DNA from: Dolichospermum planctonicum
Lineage (GTDB): Bacteria > Cyanobacteriota > Cyanobacteriia > Cyanobacteriales > Nostocaceae
Direction of reading: 5' to 3'
DNA: 64,000 nt
Assembly (NCBI RefSeq): GCF_005402965.1
Contig: NZ_BJCF01000008.1
Location: 40,220 to 104,219 of the forward strand
Positions 46,063 to 55,257 of this stretch are shown here, in pieces. Both the position numbers and the translations under genes were made by a program. Positions within the stretch are counted from its first letter, which is position 1; the number at the start of each line of letters is the position of its first letter. Below the pieces are notes generated by a model. The model had not been told where the DNA came from. It did not search any database and was given only the letters and a program-made list of their open reading frames with translations.

Positions 46063-46881
46063 TTGGTTAAACAAAGATTAGATACATTATTAGTTGATTT
46101 GGGATTGTCTTCTTCTCGTCAACAAGCACAAAGACTTATTCAAGCTGGAGAAGTAACTGTAAATCAACAAATAATTGATAAGGTGGGAACTGAGGTTGAT
46201 ATTACCGCAGAAATTCAAGTTAAAGAACGTCCTCTTTTTGTTTCCCGTGGTGGAGAAAAATTGGCTAAAGCTTTAGCACAATTTGCGATTTCTGTAAGGG
46301 GAAGAATTTGTTTAGATGGGGGAATTTCTACCGGAGGTTTTACAGATTGTTTGTTAAAATCTGGTGCGAAACAAGTTTATGGAATTGATGTCGGTTATGG
46401 ACAAGTTGACTGGAAAATCAGAAATGATCAAAGGGTAATTTTAAGGGAACGCACGAATTTACGTCAATTACAACCACAGGAATTATATACTGAAAATGCT
46501 ATATTTCCTGATTTGGTGGTTGTTGATGTTTCGTTTATTTCTCTCACTAAAATTTTACCTGCTGTTTGGGGATTAACACAACCTTCCAGAGAGGCTGTAT
46601 TGCTGGTAAAACCTCAATTTGAAGTTGGGAGGTCTCGCATAGGGAAAAAAGGCGTTGTGCGTGATTCTGATGACCAAGCAGATGCAATTTTTCAGGTCAT
46701 GCAAAAGGCTTTAGAATTAGGTTGGAAATATAAAGGTTTAACTTATTCTCCCATAACTGGACCTGCGGGAAATATTGAATATCTTTTGTGGTTAAAAATG
46801 GAAAGTGATATTATACCACCAACCTTAGCTACTATTCAAGACATTACTAAACAAGTAATTCAGGAGTTCATCAAAAAATAA
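46063..46881 (+). CDS. tlyA: TlyA-family rRNA 2'-O-methyltransferase
   Basis: TlyA proteins methylate ribose groups in 16S/23S rRNA. The 272-aa protein has an S4 RNA-binding domain (residues about 1-62, VKQRLDTLLVDLGLSSSRQQ) followed by an FtsJ-type SAM domain with CLDGGISTGGFTDCLLKSGA (about 86-105) and VVDVSFISLTKILP. The start is TTG at 46063, with an AAGAAGG ribosome-binding site a few bases before it. The body is complete. Confidence 0.93.
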   Translation: MVKQRLDTLLVDLGLSSSRQQAQRLIQAGEVTVNQQIIDKVGTEVDITAEIQVKERPLFVSRGGEKLAKALAQFAISVRGRICLDGGISTGGFTDCLLKSGAKQVYGIDVGYGQVDWKIRNDQRVILRERTNLRQLQPQELYTENAIFPDLVVVDVSFISLTKILPAVWGLTQPSREAVLLVKPQFEVGRSRIGKKGVVRDSDDQADAIFQVMQKALELGWKYKGLTYSPITGPAGNIEYLLWLKMESDIIPPTLATIQDITKQVIQEFIKK

Positions 46882-47100
46882 TCAGTAATTAAACTTTACA
46901 GTCTTTCTGTAAATATAATTATTAATTATGCAAGTTTATCCATTACTAATGTAACGCTATACATTCATAATGTAATGTCATCAAGTAAAAATAAATTTTA
47001 AAAAACTAATAATGCAATGTTTTTACCAACTAATGCAAGGTTAAACAATAGCATTGTTGTAAATTATATAAAAATCTCAATAAACTCATTTAGTATATAA

Positions 47101-47129
47101 ATCTCCAACTTTTTCGATAAGTCGGAGAT
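47101..47129. terminator. Hairpin downstream of CP12 and tlyA
   Basis: ATCTCCAACTT (47101-47111) and AAGTCGGAGAT (47119-47129) pair with one mismatch around TTTCGAT. A T9 run lies 12 bases further on the plus strand. It may terminate either gene. Confidence 0.45.
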
Positions 47130-47167
47130 CTAAATATCTATTTTTTTTTGAAGTGTAGCTATTTAAA

Positions 47168-47422
47168 TTAAATATCGTAAATTAAACACTCCAAAGCGTC
47201 TGGATACATTTCACAATAGTCTTCTAAGCTTGTTTTTCGATGTTTTGCTTGTTTTTGATGGGCTTTCTCTATTTGCAATTCTTCAACAATATCCCAAGCT
47301 ACTGCACAATTAACAGAATTATTACCATTTTCTTCACAAGTTGTTCTGGCTTTAACAATAGCTTCAATAATTGCTTCTTCAATGGGTTTTTTACCATTAA
47401 TAACTTCGTTTAGGAATGTCAT
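47168..47422 (-). CDS. CP12 domain protein
   Basis: CP12 proteins bind GAPDH and phosphoribulokinase and switch off the Calvin cycle in the dark through redox-active cysteines. This 84-aa member has both Cys pairs, CEENGNNSVNC (residues 29-39) and YCEMYPDALEC (about 69-79), the core AWDIVEELQIEKAHQ (about 42-56), and ends IYDI. It lacks the PRK-binding-type DD end seen in classic CP12, so it could be one of the divergent CP12 forms. It stands alone just before the dnd island. Confidence 0.88.
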   Translation of the reverse strand: MTFLNEVINGKKPIEEAIIEAIVKARTTCEENGNNSVNCAVAWDIVEELQIEKAHQKQAKHRKTSLEDYCEMYPDALECLIYDI

Positions 47423-48068
47423 GATCAGATTACCTTTGTTGAGGAAAATAAAGGTTGATTAAGAACTTGAATGATTACTAATAAATAATTTTTATTTACG
47501 TTTAAATAATAAAACGCTAATAAATATAGGAATCCAGTTTAATTTTTGAAAAGATATGTATGCTATGGTAAACATAGCGTAATACATCAAACTTTTGATA
47601 TTTTTTTCAAAAATAAAATAGTAGTCCTATGCAATTATTCAAAGTTAGTAAACTCTTTTTAAGATTAACAATTCAAATATTTATTTTTAGTTAATTTATA
47701 TACTTTTTTATCTTATGATGATATAATCCTGACTTACTTATTCACAAGTAATAATTTATCAATGCTAAAGTATTAAATAATTAAAATATTTGACAATAGC
47801 TTTGCGTCTTCGTTGTCAATTTTATTTTTAGTAGTAAATATTGCAATAGTGTGAAGATATCAACCATGGTTTATTTGTTATTTTTGAGTTGTCATTTTAG
47901 AAGACTATAACTCTACTACATTAGTCCTCTTTTTATACTCTTTTTTAGTGAAGGTATGATGACAAGGATAATTTATTTTTTGGAAGTCCCTGAGAAAAAT
48001 TTTGTGTAGATGATATTTATCATATCAAAACTGGTTAAAATAAAAGAAACATTGATTGCAGTTTTAGG
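47423..48068. other. Long AT-rich region before the dnd island
   Basis: This 646-bp stretch lies between CP12 (minus) and the small protein gene (plus). It is very AT-rich, with no supported gene, and must contain the CP12 promoter and that of the dnd-linked operon. I see no clear repeat or att site. Confidence 0.6.
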
Positions 48069-48242
48069 ATGATACCAGAATCAAATATTGAAGATGTTCA
48101 AGAACCAATTTCCAGCGCACCACCAGAAGTAAAGCAAATTATTGAAAGAGTATGGAGATTAGAGAAAAGTAGATTAGATAGAAAAAGCAAAGGCCATATT
48201 AATGATGATATTCTCGCAATTGTTAAGGAAGCAGTGCAATGA
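48069..48242 (+). CDS. Small dnd-linked protein coupled to the SMC-like ATPase
   Basis: This 57-aa frame starts MIPESNIEDVQEPISSAPPE and has a helical second half ERVWRLEKSRLDRKSKGHIN. It ends TGA overlapping the ATG of the ATPase gene (ATGA), so the two are translationally coupled. It resembles the small proteins annotated as 'DNA modification system-associated small protein'. That match is from memory and should be checked. No catalytic motif is visible; it is probably an accessory subunit of the ATPase. Confidence 0.7.
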   Translation: MIPESNIEDVQEPISSAPPEVKQIIERVWRLEKSRLDRKSKGHINDDILAIVKEAVQ

Positions 48243-50311
48243 GGCTAACTTCTATTAAATTATGTAATTTTCGTTCGTTTTATGGGAAAACTCCAGAGAT
48301 AATTTTAGCTAATGGAGATATTCGCAATACAACGATGATTTATGGTAGTAATGGAGCAGGTAAAACTAGTATTTTGAATGGGTTTACTTGGGTTTTATAT
48401 GAGAAATTTAGTGCTGCTTTTGCGTCAACCGAACAGTTAGTAAATAAACGTGCGATCGCAGAATCTGAACCTGGTCAACCTGTAGAATGTTCAGTAGAAA
48501 TTGGTTGGGAACATGAAAATATTCGCTATCGTGCTAAACGTGGTTGTCGAGTCTATAAAAACCAAAGTGATTTAATAGAAACTGGTAAAACTCAGTTAAC
48601 TATGTGGTTAGCTGGAGATGATGGTCAATGGAAAATTCCTAATCAGTTACCAGAGGAAATCATTACCCAAATTCTACCATTAAGTTTACATCAATATTTT
48701 TTCTTTGACGGTGAACGTATTGAGGAAATTGTGCGTTCTCATAATAAAGCGGAAATCGCAGAAGCAATTAGAATTTTTTTGGGTGTGGAAGTGATTGAAC
48801 TTTCTATTAAACACTTGAAAGAAGCAAAAAAGTCTTTAGAAACTGAATTTAAAAATATTGGTGACTCAGAAACTAAACAATTATTGACCAATCAACAAAA
48901 GCAAGAATTAGAAATTGAGACCATTAATAAACGTCAAACGGAAATAAATCAAGAGTTAGAATATCAACAGGTATTTAAAAAGGAAGTCAGTAATAAACTA
49001 AGAGAGTTGAGTGCTGTCAAGGAATTACAGGAAAAAAGGCAAAATTTAGAATCGCAAAGAGATAGTTTACGAGCAGAATTGAAGAAAACACGGGAGAATT
49101 TAAAAAAAGTTATTTCCGCACGGGGTTATACTGTTTTGTTAACAGAAACTACCGCTAAATTTCGGGAAATATTTATAGATTTAAAAAAACGTGGTGAATT
49201 AACAGCAGGGATTTCGCGGGAATTTGTCAATGATTTACTGAATACTGGACGTTGTATTTGTGGTGCAGATTTAAGGGAAGGAACTCATACTCATTTTCAT
49301 GTGAAGAATCTCATGCGAAAAGCCGGTTCTTCAACTGTAGAAGAAACCGCAATTAGAATGAGCGCCCAAGTTGACGAAATTGATAAACAAGCTGTTGCTT
49401 TTTGGGAAGAAGCGGATAGGGAACAATTAAGAATTCAACAGTTGAGGGAAAATCTCAATCAAGTGGAGTTGGAATTAACAACTATTGAAGAACAATTACG
49501 AAAAGATCCCAATGAGGAAATTAGTAATTTACAAAAACGTCTGGATGAAATTGAATCTAAAATTGATGAATTAAATCGGGAACAAGGTGCAAATCACCAG
49601 GAACTTTCTCACTTAAAAATAAGTATGGATACTTTGATCAAACAAATATCTAAGCAAAAACAAAATGAGGAAAAACAATTTTTAGCACAGCGTCGTATTA
49701 ATGCTACTCAGGATGCTATTGAACGATTGTTAGAAGTGAAAAACCGTCAAGAAAATCAGTTTCGTCTGCAATTGGAACAGCGAGTACAGGAAATCTTTTC
49801 AGAGATTTCTTTTACTCCCTATATTCCCAAAATTAGCGAAAACTATGAATTAAGTTTAGTGGAAAATACCACGGGAATTGAAGCACCAGTCGCAGCTTCT
49901 ACGGGAGAAAATCAAATTCTCAGTCTGTCTTTTATCGCTAGTATTATTGATAAAGTGCGCGACTGGAGTGAGAAGAAAAAAATGATGATGGTTCCCGATA
50001 GTAGCACTTTTCCGATTGTTATGGATTCTCCTTTTGGGAGTTTAGATGCTAATTCCCGTCGTCACATTGCGCGTACTATTCCTAAGTTAGCAAATCAGTT
50101 GGTTGTGTTGGTGACTAAGACTCAATGGAGGGTAGAAGTTGAGGAGGAAATTGTTGATAAAATCGGGAAGGAATATGTTTTGGTTTATTATTCTTCTAAG
50201 CCTAATTGTGAACAGGATTTTATTGAGTTACACGGGGAAAGATATTCTTTGGTGCGACAGAGTTTGAATGGTTTTGAATATACGGAAATTGTTGAGGTTG
50301 AACGGGTTTAG
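48239..50311 (+). CDS. SMC/RecF-like ATPase, DndD-related, of the dnd island
   Basis: This 690-aa ATPase has Walker A in MIYGSNGAGKTSIL (about residues 33-46), a Q-loop region, long coiled coils (about 200-330 and 390-500), a cysteine-bearing turn RCICGADL (C339, C341), the signature region STGENQILSLSFIASI (about 553-568) and Walker B FPIVMDSPFGSLDANSRRHI (about 593-612). It resembles DndD but is distinct from the real DndD at 57 kb. The YFFFDGERIEEI motif (about 157-168) is shared with DndD. It could drive DNA sensing or a restriction step. The start overlaps the upstream small gene. Confidence 0.8.
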   Translation: MRLTSIKLCNFRSFYGKTPEIILANGDIRNTTMIYGSNGAGKTSILNGFTWVLYEKFSAAFASTEQLVNKRAIAESEPGQPVECSVEIGWEHENIRYRAKRGCRVYKNQSDLIETGKTQLTMWLAGDDGQWKIPNQLPEEIITQILPLSLHQYFFFDGERIEEIVRSHNKAEIAEAIRIFLGVEVIELSIKHLKEAKKSLETEFKNIGDSETKQLLTNQQKQELEIETINKRQTEINQELEYQQVFKKEVSNKLRELSAVKELQEKRQNLESQRDSLRAELKKTRENLKKVISARGYTVLLTETTAKFREIFIDLKKRGELTAGISREFVNDLLNTGRCICGADLREGTHTHFHVKNLMRKAGSSTVEETAIRMSAQVDEIDKQAVAFWEEADREQLRIQQLRENLNQVELELTTIEEQLRKDPNEEISNLQKRLDEIESKIDELNREQGANHQELSHLKISMDTLIKQISKQKQNEEKQFLAQRRINATQDAIERLLEVKNRQENQFRLQLEQRVQEIFSEISFTPYIPKISENYELSLVENTTGIEAPVAASTGENQILSLSFIASIIDKVRDWSEKKKMMMVPDSSTFPIVMDSPFGSLDANSRRHIARTIPKLANQLVVLVTKTQWRVEVEEEIVDKIGKEYVLVYYSSKPNCEQDFIELHGERYSLVRQSLNGFEYTEIVEVERV

Positions 50312-50337
50312 AATGTTTCACGTAAAGGAAGAAAATT

Positions 50338-50976
50338 ATGGTTGTTAGTTCTTTAAGTTTGGTTACTGATAGTTGGGTAAAGGTAAGTTGGGATGAATTT
50401 CTAGAAGTCGCTGAACATTCTGATTATCAGCACGGAAGATTTTATTTTTATGAAAATTATATGAGGGTAGAAATGTTACCAGTTGGTTTTCGTCATGGCC
50501 GTTATAATTCTATTGTTTCTAAGGTAGTGAGTTTATTTGCTACTCTCAAAAATATCAAAATTATTGAAGCTACTAATACCAGCTTTAGAAAAATAGGTGA
50601 AAGTGAATGTCAACCTGATTTAGCTTTTTATATTGGGGATAAAATCAAATTTCCACCTTTGAATAATTCTCCTGTCAATATTAATGAGTTAGCAGCACCT
50701 ACTCTAGTTGTAGAAGTTGCTGCTTCTTCTATTAATGATGATTTGGGGTTTAAGCGATTACTCTATGAACGGTTGGGTGTAAAGGAATATTGGGTAATGG
50801 ATGCTAATAATCATGATATTATTGCTTTGGAAATTATTGACGGTGGGAGTAGAAGAATTGAGGAGTCAAAGGTTTTACCAGGTTTACAAATATCTACTGT
50901 TCAGGAAGCCATTCAACGTAGTTTAAATCAAGATGATGGTGAGGTTAATCGCTGGTTGTTGCAAATTTTTAGTTAA
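50338..50976 (+). CDS. Uma2-family PD-(D/E)XK endonuclease-like protein
   Basis: This 212-aa protein has the Uma2/DUF820 fold: MRVEMLPVGFRHGRYNSIVS, then CQPDLAFYI (Asp of the PD motif, about residues 92-100), PTLVVEVAASS (E-x-K-like region, about 121-131) and VKEYWVMD. These proteins are abundant in cyanobacteria, so location alone is weak evidence for a dnd role, but the gene follows the ATPase by only 26 bp on the same strand. Confidence 0.85.
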   Translation: MVVSSLSLVTDSWVKVSWDEFLEVAEHSDYQHGRFYFYENYMRVEMLPVGFRHGRYNSIVSKVVSLFATLKNIKIIEATNTSFRKIGESECQPDLAFYIGDKIKFPPLNNSPVNINELAAPTLVVEVAASSINDDLGFKRLLYERLGVKEYWVMDANNHDIIALEIIDGGSRRIEESKVLPGLQISTVQEAIQRSLNQDDGEVNRWLLQIFS

Positions 50977-51021
50977 TTTATTTAGTTAATTTATTTTACG
51001 GAAAATTAGGAGGTAAATGTT

Positions 51022-51582
51022 ATGGTTGCTAATTTTGATAGAAGTTATATGAGTCCTCTTGAGTATTTGGAGTGGGAGGAAAAGCAAGATATTAAATATG
51101 AATATATCAATGGTGAAGTTTTTGCTATGACCGGGGGAACTATTCCTCATAATGATATTGCTTTTAATTTAGCTTCTGGGTTAAAAAATCATTTAAAAGG
51201 TGGTAAGTGTCGTGTTAACATTGCTGATGCTAAAGTGGGTATATCGGAAAATGGTCCGTTTACTTATCCTGATGTTGTTGTTAGTTGTCACCCTAAAGAT
51301 AAAAAAGCGCTTAAGTTTATTCAATTTCCTAGTTTAGTCGTTGAGGTGCTTTCTCCGAGTACGGAGGCTTATGATAGGGGAGGTAAGTTTCAGTTATATA
51401 GACAGATTCCAACTTTGCAGGAATATGTTTTAATTAGTGCTGATAAGGTGGGTTTGGATTGTTTTCGGTTAAATGATAGGGGTTTATGGGAGTTACATCC
51501 TTTTGTTGAGGGTGATGATGTACATTTAGTTAGTGTTGATTTTACTTTTCCTCTTTCTCTGGTTTATGAGGATGTTTTTTGA
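51022..51582 (+). CDS. Uma2-family PD-(D/E)XK endonuclease-like protein
   Basis: This 186-aa second Uma2 protein is different in sequence from the first. It has MSPLEYLEWEEKQDIKYEYI, YPDVVVSC (about residues 74-81), FPSLVVEVLSPST (about 94-106) and LQEYVLI. The active-site Asp and Glu are present. It follows the first Uma2 gene by 45 bp, with an AGGAGG ribosome-binding site just before its start. Nuclease activity has been assumed, not shown, for most members. Confidence 0.85.
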   Translation: MVANFDRSYMSPLEYLEWEEKQDIKYEYINGEVFAMTGGTIPHNDIAFNLASGLKNHLKGGKCRVNIADAKVGISENGPFTYPDVVVSCHPKDKKALKFIQFPSLVVEVLSPSTEAYDRGGKFQLYRQIPTLQEYVLISADKVGLDCFRLNDRGLWELHPFVEGDDVHLVSVDFTFPLSLVYEDVF

Positions 51583-51679
51583 TTCTTTGTTTCGCGCACA
51601 GTCGCAAAGAAGAGGGTAAGATTGTGGTATTAGTAAGTTAGCGTTGGTTTATGATGTTAAGGGTGTAGATTTTATAATT

Positions 51680-52153
51680 ATGGCGGAAACTGGTAGAATC
51701 AGGGTTGCTAAGGATAAAGCTGAGTTGGTAAAAAGTTTAACTTCTGCTGATGGGGAAACTGGTCCTTTTCAGACTTTCGCTGATGTGATTGTTTTTGCTG
51801 CTGCTTTGGGTGTAAAGCATAGAAAGCGTATTCCTTTGGGGGAAATTTCTAAACGTGAACCTGCTCCAATTAGGTTAGAAGTTTTTGCAGTATCTGGATA
51901 TGATATTTTAATTAAATTAATTGCGCTTACAGAAACTCAAGATATTATTATTTTGTCTCCTCATGAGGAAGAATACGAAAAACAACGTAATGGAATTTTT
52001 GAAGAATACGCTAATGGTGGACTAGAAATATTACAAAATGAGTTAAGAGGTGCGGTAGATTATTCTGAGCGGATTTTACTATTTCTCAGTTATGAAAGAG
52101 CAAACAATCAAAAAGAGGACGAGGAATTTGATTTAACTAAATTCCTCAGTTGA
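51680..52153 (+). CDS. DNA phosphorothioation (dnd)-associated protein 4
   Basis: This 157-aa protein reads MAETGRIRVAKDKAELVKSL then FQTFADVIVFAAALGVKHRK, RIPLGEISKREPAPIRLEVF and EEYANGGLEILQNEL, which I recognise as dnd system-associated protein 4. I chose ATG 51680 over a frame starting 36 bases earlier because the conserved part begins there. It lies 98 bp downstream of the second Uma2 gene and faces the first DGQHR gene. Its biochemical role is not known. Confidence 0.85.
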   Translation: MAETGRIRVAKDKAELVKSLTSADGETGPFQTFADVIVFAAALGVKHRKRIPLGEISKREPAPIRLEVFAVSGYDILIKLIALTETQDIIILSPHEEEYEKQRNGIFEEYANGGLEILQNELRGAVDYSERILLFLSYERANNQKEDEEFDLTKFLS

Positions 52154-52165
52154 GTTAGGGTATGT

Positions 52166-53371
52166 TTAACAGGAAGAGTTATCTGTCCATCCTAATTCAT
52201 ATTTAATCTTTTTAACTGCATCTGTTACTGCATTTGCACCTGTAGATAGTTTATAACGCTTATTTGGATTTTTTGGGTTAGGATCTATTCTGATTAAAGT
52301 ATTTTCCCAAATTGGATTATCTCTTGTCCAACCTATTTTTGCAAGTTGGGAAACTTTTGTTTCATCAAAATAATTACTGTCTTTGTTGTAAGTTAAATGT
52401 AGTAGTCTAGCCAAAACTTCCAGTCCCACACTCACACCCAATAGACATTCATCCTTAAATTTCCTGATCTCAGCAACAGTCAAATCTTCTGCTTTTTTTA
52501 CAGAAATATATCTAGTATTACTACATTCATAGAAAAACCCATTGAGACAATTAGCCAGGGAGTTAGACGATATCACTACATCATAGTCGCTAAGTTCAGC
52601 TTCGGGATTATTAGTAAAAGCACAACTTACAGCCCTAGCTATGTAGTTATTTGTGTAAATAAATCCCTTGGTAACACGAGGATTATCATGAACCTTATCT
52701 GTCTTTTTATGAAAGATGTGTACTTGTTCTACCACTTTTTTAGTAATACCAACACGACCTTCAGATACACCAAATGACAATAGCAAAGCTTTATCAAGTT
52801 GTTTCGTTTGAGCCATATCTCGAAAATCTTTTTTACACTGATCAATGTCTTCTTCTAAAACCAGCGTAATTGGAAAATCATCATCACTAATTAAGTCACT
52901 TAGATCACCTTCAATTAATTTCTGAATAGCACTCTTACGATGTTGACCATCTGTAATCTCTAACTTTACTCCACGAGGGATTACAACTAAACAAATACCT
53001 CTCCCAAATTCAAGAATATTTATTTTTCCTAAAGCTACATTTGCTGTCAATGTTCCCAAAATCCAAGGTTTTCCTTTTTGCGCTTGCTCGATAATATAAT
53101 TTTTGATCTCGTCAGCATGGCCTGGTACTTCTGGGCGTTGTCTACCTGAATCAGGATCATTCTCAGTAGCAGGTTTGATTACCAAAAGTGCAGGAAAATC
53201 TCCGGGTGGTATATTAATTTGTAGCATTTGTCGCTTACCGTGGCGCAAAATCAACCCCGGATAACAGCGTTCACGATGGTATTTAGAAAAGAATGGTTCT
53301 ATAAATGAGCTAAACTGAGCTTTTACTTCAGGAGTAATATCGTTGTTATTTTCTTCGTTTAATTGAGTCAT
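52166..53371 (-). CDS. dndB: DGQHR-domain protein, DndB family (first copy)
   Basis: DndB-type proteins regulate or limit phosphorothioation. This 401-aa protein contains DGQHR at residues 141-145 (EITDGQHRKSAIQKLI), the family hallmark, and ends GWTDNSSC. It is on the opposite strand to dndCDE. The second DGQHR gene lies 100 bp upstream of it. I consider this the more canonical DndB by length and by ITDGQHR, but the assignment between the two copies is not certain. Confidence 0.8.
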   Translation of the reverse strand: MTQLNEENNNDITPEVKAQFSSFIEPFFSKYHRERCYPGLILRHGKRQMLQINIPPGDFPALLVIKPATENDPDSGRQRPEVPGHADEIKNYIIEQAQKGKPWILGTLTANVALGKINILEFGRGICLVVIPRGVKLEITDGQHRKSAIQKLIEGDLSDLISDDDFPITLVLEEDIDQCKKDFRDMAQTKQLDKALLLSFGVSEGRVGITKKVVEQVHIFHKKTDKVHDNPRVTKGFIYTNNYIARAVSCAFTNNPEAELSDYDVVISSNSLANCLNGFFYECSNTRYISVKKAEDLTVAEIRKFKDECLLGVSVGLEVLARLLHLTYNKDSNYFDETKVSQLAKIGWTRDNPIWENTLIRIDPNPKNPNKRYKLSTGANAVTDAVKKIKYELGWTDNSSC

Positions 53372-53471
53372 ATCAAACCCGTATATTGAACTATATTAAA
53401 AATATAATAAACAACAATAGTGATATTAAGCATCAGTATAAAATCCAGAGCGATGTTACTAGCTAACTTGC

Positions 53472-55073
53472 TTAACTCAGTATAATCGGTAGTCCTACAT
53501 CTTGCGGTTTGACAAACTTACCATCAAAACCTATAGTTTGTTCTTCTATAGTCCTAGCATTAGCTAAAGCCTTACGTAAACCAGTAACTTCTATTTTTTC
53601 AGTCATTCCCCCCAAAATGTAAATCAATAACTTCACAGCTAAATCTTTTCCTACTACTTGTACCCGCTTTTTATTCGGATCATATAAAACCCCATACCAT
53701 AAAGATTGAGGATATTCCATACCACTAAAACCCCCTTGACGGTCAAATTTTTCTAACTTTTTAAAAATATCCGTCAAAGCAAAACCTTTTTTAAATACCA
53801 AATTTCCCAAAGCTTGCGCTAAAGCAATTTGAGAAACTGGACGAAATAGCATATTTCCCTCACCCCCGTCTTTTTCAAAATGGAAGCGACGTAAAACTGT
53901 TGTTTCTTCATGTTCTAATATTTTATAACTGGGAAGATTAGCTAAATGATCAAAAAGTAATCTAAAATCTGCAATTCCTTCCTGAATTTCTTCATTTTCT
54001 GGACGCATGGGAATTAACCCTTTTTCTAAAGGTTTCCAGTGAGGGAATTTTTGCCCCAAATATCTTTCAGACATATCTTGTAGGGCTTGCAGAGTGGTTA
54101 AAACCGTAGAATTAGCGGCTACGGTGGCACTATTCCAATTAACACGAGGATTGCGATTTGGCTTCTGTTCTAAAAGTGGATGTGTAACGGCAATTTTTCG
54201 CGCTACAATGGCAAAACCATCATCTTCATTTAGTTGTGCTAACTGACCTTTACTTAAAGGTGCAGCCATCAAATTTACATGAACAAAAATTGATCTGATT
54301 CGTCGTTTTGCTTCTGTATGAGTTTCTCCAGTATTCACCGCACAAATAAATTCAATACCAATTTTCTCTTTAGATAAACTTTGTAAATAAGCAGGTTCTA
54401 CTTGATATTTATCGATCAAATCAGATAAAGTAATAAAACTTTCATCAGCAGTTTTATCTTTTTTATAACGTTGGAGTTTACCAGATTTAATTAATTCCAT
54501 TAAACCCTGTACACCCATTAATCTATGTTGACCATCTAAAGCATAAATTGTCACATTCTCTTCAGAAATATTCAGTAAACCAACTTTACCATCTTTATCT
54601 AAGGGTATAAAATCAGTAGTCGCTTTTTTAGCCCGTCCTTGACTATCCCATTCTACTGCTTTGGGGTTATCTACCCAAGGTTGATTAATTACCACCAAAA
54701 CAGCCGGAAATTTATGGTTTTTTCTCGCTGCTAAATACTGTACTAACGGGGCTTGACGCGACCAATCAACAGGTCGTTGTTGAATTTCATCAATGCTATC
54801 AGCATCAATTTCGATATTTTCCGTATCTGGGTTGTACTTTTTTTGCAGGAGGGGTAAACCTGACGCAAAATGTACCCGTCCCGCGAACCATTCCAAGGTA
54901 ACAGAACCTATATAAGCCTCTGTACCACCCATTTCGGTTTTTTGGACAAGAATTTGGTCTTTTTTCTCTAAAAACCGGTTTAGCAGTAAAGCTAATACCT
55001 GTTTATCGTTATTTTCCCGTTCTAGATACTCATTAGCGAGTTGATTATTTAGTGTGTTTGTACTATCATTCAT
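53472..55073 (-). CDS. DGQHR-domain protein, DndB-like (second copy)
   Basis: This 533-aa protein has YALDGQHRLMGVQGLMELIK (DGQHR at about 180-184), with an N-terminal segment MNDSTNTLNNQLANEYLERE. It is 130 residues longer than the first copy. I start at ATG 55073, since the 31 residues encoded upstream are hydrophobic and poorly conserved. It diverges from dndC 185 bp away, so its product could control the shared promoter region, as DndB does in other bacteria. Confidence 0.8.
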   Translation of the reverse strand: MNDSTNTLNNQLANEYLERENNDKQVLALLLNRFLEKKDQILVQKTEMGGTEAYIGSVTLEWFAGRVHFASGLPLLQKKYNPDTENIEIDADSIDEIQQRPVDWSRQAPLVQYLAARKNHKFPAVLVVINQPWVDNPKAVEWDSQGRAKKATTDFIPLDKDGKVGLLNISEENVTIYALDGQHRLMGVQGLMELIKSGKLQRYKKDKTADESFITLSDLIDKYQVEPAYLQSLSKEKIGIEFICAVNTGETHTEAKRRIRSIFVHVNLMAAPLSKGQLAQLNEDDGFAIVARKIAVTHPLLEQKPNRNPRVNWNSATVAANSTVLTTLQALQDMSERYLGQKFPHWKPLEKGLIPMRPENEEIQEGIADFRLLFDHLANLPSYKILEHEETTVLRRFHFEKDGGEGNMLFRPVSQIALAQALGNLVFKKGFALTDIFKKLEKFDRQGGFSGMEYPQSLWYGVLYDPNKKRVQVVGKDLAVKLLIYILGGMTEKIEVTGLRKALANARTIEEQTIGFDGKFVKPQDVGLPIILS

Positions 55074-55257
55074 ATTAATTTTTAAAAACTTATTGACTAA
55101 TTGTTGCTTTATTATCCAAAAAAAATGGATACTAATGATGTTATTTTTAAAAATATTATGTTGCACTCATAGCTAGGTTGATTTATATACTAAATAATTC
55201 CATCGTCCCATAGGGAAGTATTGATTTTAGGTTCATGTATCTACAAGTAGGGGAAAA

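Noticed and set aside
48239..50311. Calling this ATPase dndD
   Set aside because: A more typical DndD is present at 57112 next to dndC and dndE; this protein shares the architecture but is a separate relative.
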